Shown one piece after another: positions 34,844 to 46,445 of a stretch of DNA of 64,000 bases; within the stretch, counting starts at the first letter, position 1, and the number at the start of each line of letters is the position of its first letter. The DNA lies in NCBI GenBank assembly GCA_021234155.1, contig JAJEKV010000039.1, positions 312,001 through 376,000 of the forward strand, in the 5' to 3' direction. Source of the stretch: Isoetes taiwanensis (Eukaryota; Streptophyta; Lycopodiopsida; Isoetales; Isoetaceae). Under the pieces are notes generated by a model. It did no database searches, was not told where the DNA came from, and was given only the letters and a program-made list of their open reading frames with translations. A program made the position numbers and the translations under genes.

Positions 34844-34985
34844 GGGTACTGCACGTGTATACAACCCCTGCATAAGGTCTATTATACAGGGTACTGTACA
34901 CGTGTATACAACCCCTGCATAAGGTCTATGATACAGGGTACTGTACACGTGTATACAACCCCTGCATAAGGTCTATACAACCCCC
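34844..34985. repeat. 47-bp tandem repeat, about 3 copies
   Basis: The unit begins GGGTACTGTACACGTGTATA and continues CAACCCCTGCATAAGGTCTA plus TGATACA. The first copy lacks 2 bp. Confidence 0.92.
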
Positions 34986-35039
34986 ATAATAAAAAAATTC
35001 CAGTTTACTAAAAATTTTCCCATTATAATGAAATTGTGC

Positions 35040-35156
35040 TTACGTTCGAAATTGAGAGGGATGTACACCATCGTTTGGTAGACCCGCATAAGCATGAAAG
35101 TCCTCCTCTGTTCGGCAATCAGCCAGGTCCGGTCTCAGGGGCACGTTCCTTCTGGG
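35040..35156 (-). CDS. Possible terminal exon of an unknown gene
   Basis: A pyrimidine-rich acceptor (TTTCTTGCTTTCTTCCCAG, minus strand) is followed by 39 codons to TAA: PRRNVPLRPDLADCRTEEDF and on to GVHPSQFRT. The acceptor quality and the charged, protein-like sequence are the only support. No homologue is recognised and no upstream exon was found. Confidence 0.2.
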   Translation of the reverse strand, partial: PRRNVPLRPDLADCRTEEDFHAYAGLPNDGVHPSQFRT

Positions 35157-36198
35157 CTGGGAAGAAAGCAAGAAAAATACATTAACAGGGCACCCTAAGC
35201 CCATATCAAAATTGGCAGTGCATTGCGCATGGCATCCATTAGAATTACTGGCTGCGCCGGCGGATTAACAACCTTCTTCACCATAGTCGTTTGATTCTTG
35301 GAATGCTAGACCTCTGAGTGTGGAAATTCTCGAGCTTTCTCCGGGGGCTTTTTGGCCAGAGTAACAAAAGTTGGGGACAGACGGTTGCAATTTACAAATT
35401 CAAAACTTCGTTTCCCTTGGGGTCACATTCATTAGGATGGGCGGTAAACAGGTTATGATTAGAACGGGTACGGTCTATATGAAGTGACGGGCGTTAAATA
35501 GGTTAGACTATCATTGGTGAAGGGTGGAAAAAAAAAAAGTCTGAATGGTGTAGTGCTGGGTGCTGGCCCGCGTTTATTTGATACCCACCAGCGTACTTTT
35601 GCCCCATTCTAGTTCATGAGAAACAAACCTATAGACATTTTCCGCCCTCTTTTTCCGTTTTCAATTGTCCTTGGTACAACACATAAGACATATTTGTAAG
35701 TACACTACCATAGTTTGTCATTGCCCATATTTATCCTAGCATTCTTTAGCCCTTTCAAATTTTGCCCTCACCACAAAGTTTCAAGACATTTCAATAATCA
35801 AGAACCATAGACCAATTAAATATGGATAGCACACGTGTCTATCAATCAATACATGAATATGTAACAATATCACGGCAAACCGTAATGTTTTATGTTTGCC
35901 TCTATTTATCTATCATAAAAAATCATTTTTGCAAGTGGCATATTTGGTACACCCCAAAATTGATGGAACAATTTAGTGATTTATGAATGTTGTCCAAACT
36001 AGTAAGCAATGGTTTAAAAGCTAGGAAGGAAATCATTGATGGATGACCAATTTGTTGTCTGGAGTATCCCTGGCTTTGTAGGATGTGAATTTAAATGAAA
36101 AGAAAAGTTACTGCCTCTGTAGGATGGAAAATTGAATGAAAAGAAAAAGTTACTGCCTCTGTGGGATGGAAAATTGAATGAAAAAAGAAAAATTAAAC
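35157..36198. other. No gene recognised; includes a short tandem repeat
   Basis: AT-rich DNA. At 36085-36190 a unit of about 46 bp (CTGCCTCTGTAGGATGGAAA plus ATTGAATGAAAAGAAAAAGTTA) is repeated about 2.5 times just before the left edge of the duplicated segment, copy B. Confidence 0.6.
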
Positions 36199-36511
36199 TT
36201 TGTTGGGTTCTGAAATCCAGTATGCTTTCCAGCAGCATATTTGCTCCAAGACAACACTGCTCACTGCTCTGCCGCTGCAGTGCCTTCCTTTTATTCTAGC
36301 TTTAATTACTATAACGGCCCCAAATCGCCAAACAGCTACAGATCCTCTTCAACTCCAGCATTTTCATCAGCACAACTACTGGTAGGGCGCTAAACTTCAG
36401 AAATCCCCTGCTTATTGATGTGGGTAGTCAACTCCCTTTCTCATTCCTTTGACGCATAAGAATGGTGAACTGGTTTATTTTGATCCGCTCTAATTTGAGG
36501 GATATGTAACA

Positions 36512-37116
36512 GTAATGCACACCTAGGCAGAATTACTGCATTTTTCTGCTGATTTTATACCCCGCAATTCTCTCTCCGCCTGTGTACAGCGGTGCCGCCA
36601 GTATTTTGTGGCTATGGCGGATCAGAATACTGTGGCTATGGCGGACTATGGCGGATCAGCTCTTCTGGCGACCCTTCCTTCACATCTCTTCTTCTGAAGC
36701 CAGCATAGCTAAGGAGAGCAAATCAATGTGATGCACTCTTGCCGGATGTTTGAAGTAGAGCAGTTTGAATAGCAGAGAGCCAGAGGCAGAGGGTTTTTAT
36801 AAGGCGAACAGAGCTTTCTTCTTTCTTGCCAGCGATCGGCATCGCCATAGCTGTTCTTGGTCGGTCTTCCATGGCTGAGAAGGGACTCCATTTTCTTCGC
36901 TGTTTGGCTATGGCGGATTCAGAGCTTTCAATGTCTCCGGTGGTCCGTCTTTTGAAGCGCCTCCGATCCGCCGATCGCCTTGGAAAGCTTGGACGTTCCG
37001 ACGATGAAATTGATCCATAGCCGTTCAAGGGAAAAATGCCATAGCCGTTCCGGTCCTCTGTTCTCCTCCGTTCAGCAAATTTTTTCTGTTCGTAATTCTG
37101 CCTAGGTGTGCATTAC
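36512..37116. mobile_element. 605-bp TIR element (MITE-like)
   Basis: A perfect 25-bp terminal inverted repeat: the left end starts GTAATGCACACCTAGGCAGA and the right end is its exact complement, ending TCTGCCTAGGTGTGCATTAC. The inside is non-coding with repeated GGCTATGGCGGA. A clean target duplication is not evident: the left flank is GTAACA and the right flank is GTAAGG. No transposase. Confidence 0.85.
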
Positions 37117-37235
37117 GTAAGGGAAAGTTCTATGTCTTGGAATATTCTCTGGGAATATTCTCTCGGCGGGCCGCCAGACTCGGCGGCGCTGCGGCTTCGC
37201 CGCTTGGGCGCCGCCTCGCCTGGCGGCTCCGCCTC

Positions 37236-37587
37236 TGTTAACCACCTAGTGGTTAACATTGTGCATGCACATGTTAGGTGCATGCACATGTTAGGTGTCA
37301 GTGGTGGCAGACTGACACTTGGCATGATTAGGTTAACATAAGTGTAGGGATTAGATTTAGTTAGATGTACGGCTCAGATTTGCGGTCTACACTATATTAG
37401 ACCAGAGCCTCTTCAGATGTACTCAGGTTTATCTCATATTTGGAGAGCCTCATTTGGCCACGTTCCCCTTCATTCTTTGTACATATTTCTTTGTCTTGTT
37501 CTTGTTTTGTGATCATGAGCATGGCAGCCTTGTAGCATCCGGCAGTCATGGACTGTTGTTGCAGGGTGTATGCCAAGAATCCAAACA
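37236..37587 (+). repeat. 5' LTR of the non-coding LTR element
   Basis: TG...CA ends. It contains CCTAGTGGTTAAC, an inverted TTAACCACC/GGTGGTTAA-like start and a doubled GTGCATGCACATGTTAG. Same length as the 3' LTR. Confidence 0.95.
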
Positions 37588-37588
37588 T

Positions 37589-37606
37589 TGGCGCCGTTAT
37601 GCCGGG
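37589..37606 (+). promoter_or_regulatory. Primer-binding site, tRNA-Asp-like
   Basis: TGGCGCCGTTATGCCGGG begins 2 bases after the LTR. It matches the tRNA-Asp type site (TGGCGCCGTTGCCGGGG) except for an extra AT. That site type is known from plant gypsy elements such as Athila. Confidence 0.8.
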
Positions 37607-39810
37607 TTCGCTCATGATCACCTTCTTCAGCCTTGCTGTTTTGTTGTTGTCTTTGCTGCTCTTACTAATCAGTTCTTGAATACTTCTTGTACACTATTCT
37701 CACCCTTCAATCCCTTTATTTGGCCCAACCAGTTGTTGAAATGGTCCGGCTGGAGGCCCCTTTGTCAATCAATTCCTTAGCACTTAGTTTAGTTATGAAA
37801 ATCGTTTTCAAAAACTCTGTTTTTCATGCTGCAGCAAGCACAGTTTTACAGCAGGAGATTTCTGAAGTGGTGACAGCACTCCTCTCTGCAACAAAATCAA
37901 GAAAAAATCAAGTGTTTTTATCTTTTCTCTGCTGAAAAAGCTATCAGAAAAAATCATGTCTTTGATCATTTTTTATCCTCTTCTGTTTATCTTGGCTTAT
38001 CAGAAATTTTGTGCCTTTCTGCACACCCAAAAATATCACGTTGCTTTTGCTTTCCCTTGGCTTCTCAGAACTTTTCTGCTTTTTGTATGTATGCCATTCT
38101 TTGCAGCAGAAGCTTTCTCTACAAAGCTTTCATGTTCTGATTCTTTACAGAGGGCCAGCTCTTGAGCTAGCCCCCATATGATCGTCACTGTCCAAGCCCA
38201 AGTAGCAGCATGTTTTATCAAGCTCACATCCTATCTGCATCAAAGTTCGAATTTCTCAGTTTATTTGGAGCACACAGATTATTTTCAGAGCCTCTTTGGT
38301 GTTCAAGCTTCTCTGATCCCCTGGAGTTGGGGCAGATTTTGCCATCTGGTTCGATGTCCTGCAAGCAAAGTTTTCTTACCTGCACAAAGCAAAATCGATA
38401 GCAGACCATTTACACTTTCTTGGAAGCAAGTTTTTTGTTCCTGACAGCCTATTCTGATGCTTATTAGCCTTTTTCAAGAGGGCCAGCACTGTGGCTAGCC
38501 CCCATTTATTATTCCAGCAAGCACATCTGTACAAAAAACATTCGGGCGGATTTATTAAAGCTCTCCAGTCTCCATCCTCTGCACACACGCACCATTAGCA
38601 CATCAAACTTCCATCTGTGAGTGAAGCACAAACATATTTTCAGAAGAAACTTTACCTGTTGATCCCTTGGTTTCTTCCTCATTCATATGAGGCATCTGCA
38701 AATAGAAGAGCAGTCAGCAATTTTGGTGAACAATTTAGAAGCAGTGGGAGCAGAGTTAAGCACAGATTCGGTCTTCTGCAAGTCTCTGAACAAACCCAAC
38801 AGCGCGGATATATATATCTATCGAAGTTTTTCCAGCCAAAGTATCTGCATCTTACACAGCAAGAAGCAGTCAATCCAGTTTGAAGCAGAGTCCAGCCCAG
38901 CGGAGTTCCCATCAGCCCTTGCCTTGCCACCGATTTTGGAGCTTTCTATTTCGGCCCTTGCCTTATCCGCTCTGTTTCTATCCCTTATAGCTATCTTCTG
39001 TTTTTCGAAACCCCAATCACATCCACTGATCTGTTGCAGCCGCACCATCCCCGGATTCCTTTTTCTGAAGCTTCTAATTTTAGCATGCCACATTGACAAG
39101 CGGTCTTTGGCTTTATTCGCCACCATCTCATCAGCAAATAAGAAGCAGCACCGCCATAGCCGGCTGTCCCTGCTCTATTCTATTCTGTTCAGCTGGTTGA
39201 TAACGGGCCACGCTCTGTTTTCATAATTATTATTGGTTGATAACGGGCCACGCCCGAATTTTTGGTCCACACTCACGCTTCCTTCCACGGCCCATGGCCA
39301 CGCTAGTTATACCCAAAGTCCATGCTGACGCTATGAAGTGCACGCTTGCCCACGGTTACGGCTCAAGGCCCACACAGTGTTTGTGTCTGTTCACATTTTT
39401 GCCCACGCCGTCATTTTTGCCCACGCCGTCATGCCCACGCCCATAGAGCCACGCTGCACCCACGCTTGCTCACGCTCCTAGCTCAAGACCCACGCTCTTC
39501 AAAAATATTGCCACGCATAGTCATGCTCTTCTATGGCTGATCACGGGGGACGTTTTCCTTGTGCTTATGTTTTTAAGACCCCCTCTCATAATTGTTTTTA
39601 AGTGCAATTTTGGGCACTATTTGTTCACATGGACTTACCCATGATATCAGGGGGTAGTCTTCATATTTTTCTTGCTCCAGTTCCTATGATCCACGTTCTG
39701 CATCGACATTCCTTCGGATCCTATTCATCATCAATGCCTAAAATTTTTTGGCACCATATTGTAATTGCCGGACTTGTCTTATAAAAGTCTGTACATGTTT
39801 TTGTGCTAAA

Positions 39811-39827
39811 AACTTTTAGGGGGCAAG
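39811..39827 (+). promoter_or_regulatory. Polypurine tract
   Basis: AACTTTTAGGGGGCAAG directly precedes the 3' LTR. The G5 run next to the LTR is typical of plus-strand priming sites. Confidence 0.75.
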
Positions 39828-40179
39828 TGTTAACCACCTAGTGGTTAACATTGTGCATGCACATGTTAGGTGCATGCACATGTTAGGTGTCAGTGGTGGC
39901 AGACTGACACTTGGCATGATTAGGTTAACATAAGTGTAGGGATTAGATTTAGTTAGATGTACGGCTCAGATTTGCGGTCTACACTATATTAGACCGGAGC
40001 CTCTTCAGATGTACTCAGGTTTATCTCATATTTGGAGAGCCTCATTTGGCCACGTTCCCCTTCATTCTTTGTACATATTTCTTTGTCTTGTTCTTGTTTT
40101 GTGATCATGAGCATGGCAGCCTTGTAGCATCCGGCAGTCATGGACTGCTGTTGCAGGGTGTATGCCAAGAATCCAAACA
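39828..40179 (+). repeat. 3' LTR of the non-coding LTR element
   Basis: 352 bp, about two substitutions from the 5' LTR, followed by the target duplication GCCTC. Confidence 0.95.
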
Positions 40180-40586
40180 GCCTCGAGAAATTCTCTCGTG
40201 GAATTTCCTCGACTAGAACTTTCCCTAGTACAAAAAAGATATAAAGAAGTCCCTTCATGTAACAAAACAGGGGATTCCCATTTATGGGCTTTTTCATTTT
40301 TTTGGCCCAATATTTACGGAAAGATTTCATCAGAGGATCTGCATTGTCGAGTTCTTGGTCTCAACCTTTGATTTCTTTGTCTATGAGCTTAAACCCACCA
40401 GACTTTTTCTTTTGCCAAGCAAAACTGGGTTAGTCTCAGAGTTTCAGTGGTGCAAAAACCAGCTCAGGCATGGATTCTTGTTGGTGGAGACAAAGGACTT
40501 GATAAAATGTAACATTGAAGATAATTTGAAAGAGCTTACAAGAACATGAAAGGAAGCAGTGTGGCCAGTACAAAAGAAAAACGTAC

Positions 40587-40730
40587 TTGGTAAGCATCAG
40601 GCCCATCGGTATCTGTTGCATGGAACACCACATATTGCATATCCATGAGAGTGCAAACGATGTGGAAGGGGAGCTTGGGTCTGTCACGGCAATACATGAT
40701 CATGACGACGGGGCGGCCTTTCCAATCCAA
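40587..40730 (-). pseudogene. ACT-domain-repeat (ACR) protein exon fragment, copy B
   Basis: The same exon as at 15920-16057: [20 protein letters not shown] then VVFHAT and DGPDAYQ, with the same GT donor after AYQ. It differs by a few residues (LLF to LPF, HTT to HAT). No flanking ACR exons are visible. It travels with the duplicated segment. Confidence 0.75.
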
Positions 40731-41070
40731 GCTAGCTTGCCCATTGAAAGATCCGTGGTAACCCCATCGAAACCCTCAGTTTAGATAAATTTTTGGATGT
40801 TTGCCCATCGAAAAAATCCGTGGTGGCCCCATCCATCACTGCCATCGCTCCTTTGTTACTTGGCAGAGCAACTCCTTCACTCCGCCAAGCTTTTCTATTA
40901 CGGCGGCGGATTTCAAAACAAATTAAAGTGGAATGGATCATCTTCAACTTCTGCAGGTAGTCATGTTTTTCTTAAACATCCTCACGTTCTATTGCTTATG
41001 CTTCCTATGAAACTTCTTCAAAACGCTTCCTACCAGAGTTAGCATTATAATGGTAGAAATAGGAAAAATC

Positions 41071-41541
41071 CCTAAACAAAGTCCGCTCTTGCATGAAATC
41101 AAACATGGAGCCTTGAACACCCTGAATGGTGAACCAAACATGAAATAAGATCGACCTTCATTCAACAGATCGCCATCGTCGGAGCACAACACATCAATGT
41201 TCGGGGAGCAAGCAAGCAGGCAGAGGAGATTATCCCCAAACACATGTTCGCCGCATTGAGATCCTGCCACAATAGTTGCCAGATGGCTAAAGCACCGCAA
41301 CATTATTTTTTCTTTTCTTTTCTTCTTGCAAAAAATGTCCGGGAAAAACATGCATTAAGCTTTAGAGCTTCACATTTCTTGCCGCCTAGACGTCCCTATT
41401 GGACATTCTCAATTATATATATTGTGAATAGGATGTACAAATCTCATCTAGTTGTGCAAGCACAAGACAATGCTCTTGAAGCATGAGCCTGAAGCATTAT
41501 GTACTCATTCCAGCATAGAAGACTAACTTCGGCATAGGAGA
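41071..41541 (-). other. Unrecognised open frame beyond the duplicated segment
   Basis: The minus strand is open from about 41351 to 41071 with CSDDGDLLNEGRSYFMFGSP and FRVFKAPC. It looks protein-like but matches nothing I recognise and has no clear start or splice sites. It could be an exon of the gene from which copy B derives, or chance. Confidence 0.25.
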
Positions 41542-41699
41542 CTAGTAATAAGAATTAACTTGAAGATACTGAATCCAAATACAGTCTCTCACTTCTTCCC
41601 TGAGGGAGGAAGAGTCATAAGCCATCAGTATCTTAGCCGGGGCTATAGCAATAACTCTACAAATAGGTGAATAAATGCTTTGGAAAATATACAGCTTAC

Positions 41700-42077
41700 A
41701 ACGCTCCCAAATTGACCACAACAATCAACCAGACCTGAGATGAAATGCTTCCATTAATTTGGGGCTCATGCACCTGGGTAGAATGCTGGGAGAACAGATT
41801 GGCAATCCACTGTACTGTTAAATAATGCTTGAAACCAGGACCATGCTGGTTGAACTTCCGGACAAGAAAAGAGGCAATGCTCAAGTGTTTTAACATCTGA
41901 AAAGCAAAGCGGGCATATTGCAGAGTTGTGAGAATCATAGTGATGCCGCAAGGCATTTACACCACCTATGTAAGACTTGCCACCAAAGTACAGAAATTTT
42001 AGGATGGAGCAGCCTATTCCAAAGACAGCGACATATGTGAGCCCCCATGGGTTATGAGATCTGTAATTGCCATCCAT
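41700..42077 (-). pseudogene. LINE ORF2 C-terminal zinc-binding (zf-RVT) fragment
   Basis: The minus-strand frame contains SYIGGVNALRHHYDSHNSAI followed by CPLCFSDVKTLEHCLFSCPE and a W-W spaced end. This matches the reverse-transcriptase zinc-binding domain near the C-terminus of plant L1-like ORF2 (CxxC...H...C). RT itself is not present, so it is a 5'-truncated remnant. Confidence 0.75.
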
Positions 42078-42814
42078 TTGGCAATGGGAGGGGACGTGAC
42101 GTGGAGCTAAGATATCCTAAATCGTCATCATTCTAATTCCTTCATTACCAGTTCATGTAAATCTAGTCATTTGCCTAATCTTCTTGCCAGCAACACCATC
42201 ACTCCATTCCTCATCGTACTAACTATACTTGTTCTTATACGTATTCTTATGCGGATATGTAAAGGGGCCAATATATCAACGAAAACATGACTTTTCGTTC
42301 TGCTTCAGGTGTCTCCTACACTGGCAGTGTCTCTATAAGGTGTGCACATACTATAATTGGTAATTTTGATCAGTTTTGTACATTCCAATGCCATAGTCTA
42401 ATATAGATGTTGTATTATCAATCCGAATAAGAACAACAAGAACTGGTCACATTAAGTATGGAGTAGCAACTGATCTGACACAATGATTTAGATGATTTCT
42501 CTTTTTATATGCTCCTCCTACAATTTTCTCTTCATGTTTGAGTTTTATGGCTCGAATAGGAATATGCAATCTCAGATCGGCCTCTTCCAGTCCTGATTAC
42601 GAATTTGGACTCATCAGATTAGGCTACATACCAACTCATTTGATACTATTTTCTCTTTTTAGTTGCTTTTTTCTATATTTTTATCTTCATTTTTGAACTC
42701 TACAACTTGAATAAGAATACGTAATTCATTTACAGTCTACAGATTCTCGTTCTTGCTCTAGCCAATGCGATCTTGGCAGTCCATGATACCCCCTTTAACT
42801 ATCTAAAAGCCCTT

Positions 42815-42930
42815 TCTAAAAAATATGGATCTCATCCATTTACACAGTATGAAGCTGAAAAATTCCTTACTAACTTGCTAAAAAATATGGATCTCATCCA
42901 TTTACACAGTATGAAGCTGAAAAAATTCCT
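42815..42930. repeat. Tandem duplication of about 60 bp
   Basis: AAAAATATGGATCTCATCCA followed by TTTACACAGTATGAAGCTGA occurs twice, ending at AAAATTCCT. Confidence 0.93.
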
Positions 42931-42969
42931 CTAAAAAAAGAATCAAGTTGGCATAAATATCTAGCATAA

Positions 42970-44955
42970 TCACAGGGGGTCTTTTTTGTGTTTTTGTACG
43001 ATATTCACAAAGGTTTTCCTATGATTTTATTGCCGTATTCATCCAGGTGTACTGAACAGTATTTCTAGAGTGCCGCTTATCTTGGCCATTCATTTTTTTT
43101 GAGAAGCAGCATCGTATGGTCACGATTAAAGTTATAATGTTTTTTTTATTAGGTTTTTTTAAGAAGAGCTCGAATTGGGCATGCACGCATCGAACCCTTG
43201 TATTTAGGGTTTTACGTGCTTTCCTTTGTTTGCCTTGTGCTCTTCAAGAATCGTGGATGCAAGTTAAGTTAGGGTACACTTCTACCGCTCCAAAACTTGG
43301 ATTTTTCTCACGGATGTAGATAAGGGCCCCAATATCTTGTTCTCGGCTGCCTCCGGCTTTCGCAAAACAAGTTTCTCCCAAGTTTCTAAGGGTTTTTTTC
43401 CATGGAAGGCAGCTCCTGCGCAAATCCTTCCAGCTCACTCTGAACCAATTTAGCAATTTCGAACCAGGTATTCCAGTGAGCCTTCAACTTAGGGTTCCGG
43501 ATTTGTCATCTGTTTAATGGCAACAGGCAACACCAAAGCAAGTGGCGATAATGGCAGCAAAAAACGCCCGATCGAAGGTCTTTCTTGAGAAACCCTTTGT
43601 ATCCGGTTTCTAGGCATCCCGTGCAAGTCGTTTTTGTATTTTAATCCAGAACAGCTTAGGTCTAGCATCCATTTCGTTTTTCAAATCTCTTCTTCCTACT
43701 GTACTGTAACATAATGCTAGATATTATAAAACACGGCAGATTTGGTTATTTAGGCGCCCAAAAAGCCCTGGGCCTGCATTTCGGCATGTCAATATACTTG
43801 TTGGTGACAGGCTCAGGTCAATAAAAAAACAGGGGCAAAAAGGCCTTTCGAATCTGTTTGCATTTTTGGCACAAAAGCTGGCATTATTGAGGATTAGTTT
43901 TTCCAGCTAATGATCAAATCTATATAATCAGAAGATATAGGTTTTTATGTGTATATGGGGATTGGCTCAAGCAGCAACAGAAGAAGGCAGCAGAATTATT
44001 CTTATATGAGGCCACCAATATAACCAACACCTTGGCCTCCTGTTTCTTCATGCTATGGCAATCCTCATGAGGCATACCATGCTCTTCCATCTCCTTAACA
44101 ACCTGGCCCTTCGGTACAAATTTGAAGCACCAAACAGGGATGATGCAAGGTTCGATGCAAGCTTCAGGTGCAAGGCTCAGGTTGAGACCATCTTTGCCAT
44201 AGGCCAGTGGATTTTGTGGATAATGTGTAATAGTCATAATACAGCCGCTAGAATTTCTATGGATCCAAGAAATAATGCAGGAAAGTGAGAAGGCAGAAAT
44301 TAAGACATGATTTGGGAGTGCATGCTCAAAAGAATCACAACTATGGACGCTGGAACATATGCTTAGGATCAAACTTGTGGTATTTCTTCATGGTTAAACA
44401 CTTGCCAATGTTTTCCTCCTTAAACATTTTGTTACATTGTAGCTCATATTTCATATTGATGTTGCATAAATTGGGTTTCGAGTTCCATGCAATGACTTCA
44501 TTTCTATAATTTATACATTCATGATTTGTTCAACTACGACATCAAAGATTCTTAGGCCATCAAAGTTTAACTATGTTTTCTTCTTTCAGGACCCGAATGT
44601 TGTTTTATATTGTTATGTTTTCTTCTCTTATGGCCCGAAGGGCCCAAAAATTTTTTTTTCTTATATACATATAACAACCACCACATAAATACCATTAACA
44701 TTAATGAGCACAAACCATTACATTTAAGATGTTAAAATTAAAATCCCCCTTAGACCCCCTTTGGTTTGGGTGCATATTCACACGGGGGGGTCACGTAGGG
44801 CAGCGAGAGCCCTTAAATTATATTATACACGTATCAAATTCACACCTTATAGTACATTAACTGAAATCTTATAGTATTTTGCACACCTAAGTATACAGTA
44901 TACAAAAATTCATACAAGGATACCCCACAAACGAGGAACGCTATCTACGGTCCAC
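42970..44955. repeat. Dispersed repeat arm, copy 2 (family also at 20505-22960)
   Basis: The end blocks match copy 1 in the same order. Here the right block is not followed by the ParB-methyltransferase gene; sequence after about 44955 is unrelated to copy 1. It contains no coding region I can defend. Confidence 0.6.
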
Positions 44956-44999
44956 ATCAAGGAATATAAGGCATATATGCCCATCCGAATTGGTCTGCT

Positions 45000-45905
45000 A
45001 GATTTGTGATCAAAATATCAATATCTTTGGAAGCAACCAATTCTTTACCAAGTAGGAAGATTGAATGAAAGATCTCTTAGGTAAGGCATTGCTCTTGCAC
45101 AGATGAAATTGCTGGCTGGAGATAGAACCTAGATTGAAATGTATTTCTTGGAAGATATGGCTTGGAAGATAACATGCAGTATTCGATTTACAGTTTAAAA
45201 CGTGAGATCTTAGATTATAGTTCAAAACTGCCATGATTAGACAAGTTGGATACTCCCCAGTCCTGATTTTTTTTTTTTTTTTGTTGTGGTAAAAAAACGA
45301 ATTCTGTGATCTGAATAGCAGCGAGGCTATTCGGCTTATGCTTTCTTGGAATCGACCCCCAAATTTGAAAGTCGATATTTCCTTTGCATGACATCAGGAT
45401 TGAACGTTAATAAACTGATGTTTACTTCAAAAGAGTGCGTAGAAAATTATAAAATGTAATATTTAGTTATGGTTATAGTTTAGTTATATGCAATTTAAGG
45501 GCTTGGCTCTTTAAATTAGAATGAGGTTCGAGCTCAATAAGTTGATGTCTTCACAATTAGTTAGTTTTATTTTTATGTTATTGTGTAGATATCAATTTTG
45601 GATATCCTTAGGATAGAAATAAAACTCTAAGCAACTTGTCATAACAGCCCTCCCACATTGCAATGATGATGCATAGCTGTTCAAAATCCTCGGCCTTCCT
45701 TCCTCTTCTCAGAAAAAAGACACAAGTCCTTGTATCTGTCACCTTCCATGCACCACTTTCAACGGTGGTCTGGCGTAATAATTCTCATGGGTTCCATATT
45801 GAGTCCCCTGAAAAGCCTGAGTGCTGCAAAACAACTGACTTTGGTACAGATGAATTAACCGGAATGTCCTAAGGAATGCGGCTACGATTCCGAGTACATG
45901 ACTTA
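45000..45905. other. No gene recognised
   Basis: AT-rich DNA with a T17 run at about 45266-45282. Open frames are short and show no domain. Confidence 0.55.
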
Positions 45906-45909
45906 TAAC

Positions 45910-46012
45910 AAGATAAGATAAGATAAGATAAGATAAGATAAGATAAGATAAGATAAGATAAGATAAGATAAGATAAGATAAGATAAGATAAGATAAGATA
46001 AGATAAGATAAG
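45910..46012. repeat. (AGATA)n microsatellite at a LINE 3' end
   Basis: About twenty perfect AGATA units. It directly abuts AGCTTTTCACGTCCATGGGG, which resembles the LINE 3' end seen at 53721 and 9950. Confidence 0.95.
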
Positions 46013-46445
46013 CTTTTCACGTCCATGGGGACCCAATCGGACCATGAGACGAGAATAGAGAAAGAGGGCATGAGCCCCAACAGAACTCGAGGACTATGCC
46101 CCATAACAAATCACAGCATTAATAAGAACAAAGAAAAGAGTAAAAACAGGACATTAGAGGATATTAGGAATCAATTAAGGGCCAAAACTCGGTGCCACGT
46201 CAAATCCCATATAGGTGTCATTTGCAAGTAGGTTCGGTAATACATGTGCCTCTTGGTTTGGGTGTCAGGTTACATAGAAGTGGTTATGACCATTGCTCCC
46301 GTCCTCAATTCCTGTACAGGTGTTTTCTTCAACCAAATTTGCGCGAAGATCAGGGGAAAGGGAAGGGAAGTGAGAAGGGGTTAAAAAATGAAAAAAGGGA
46401 GAAGGGAAAAGGAAGACGTGTAGGGAAAATAGGAAAAAGGGAATT
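46013..46445 (-). mobile_element. 5'-truncated LINE 3' end with (TATCT)n tail
   Basis: CGTCCATGGGGACCCAATCGG followed by ACCATGAGACGAG aligns with the 53.7-kb LINE end (CGTCCATGAGGCCAATCGG, then CCTATGGGAC). No RT remains. It interrupts copia gag sequence at about 46445. How much of the interval belongs to the LINE is uncertain; the purine-rich stretch 46345-46440 may be separate. Confidence 0.5.

Larger units (their letters stand above)
37236..40179 (+). mobile_element. Young non-coding LTR retroelement (LARD/TRIM-like), 2944 bp
   Basis: Two 352-bp LTRs (37236-37587 and 39828-40179) run TGTTAACCAC...AATCCAAACA and differ at about two positions (one at AGACC[A/G]GAGCC, one at ACTG[T/C]TGTTGC). 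A perfect 5-bp target duplication, GCCTC, flanks the element (37231-37235 and 40180-40184). A tRNA-Asp-like primer site and a polypurine tract are in the right places. The 2.24-kb interior has no gag, protease, RT or integrase motif, so it would depend on another element's proteins. Orientation is set by primer site and polypurine tract. Confidence 0.93.
37120..40226. mobile_element. Small TIR element split by an LTR element
   Basis: The left end AGGGAAAGTTCTA (37120-37132) is complementary to the right end TAGAACTTTCCCT (40214-40226). The similarity continues imperfectly into GGAATATTCTCT-type sequence. Without the LTR element it would be only about 160 bp and GC-rich in its centre. The flanks carry GTA, a possible short target duplication. 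Confidence 0.6.
36199..41070. repeat. Duplicated genomic segment, copy B, interrupted by nested elements
   Basis: 36199-36511 and 40227-41070 together match 15234-16403. The interruption begins after GATATGTAACA and resumes at CAAAAAAGATAT, which corresponds to a single uninterrupted point in copy A. Inserted between them are the TIR element 36512-37116 and the TIR element 37120-40226, which itself contains the LTR element 37236-40179. The right end is at GGTAGAAATAGGAAAAATC, exactly as in copy A. Confidence 0.85.

Noticed and set aside
38687-39226. 179-codon frame inside the non-coding LTR element
   Set aside because: It overlaps other frames of similar length, shows no gag/pol or host domain and has low-complexity Leu/Ser composition.
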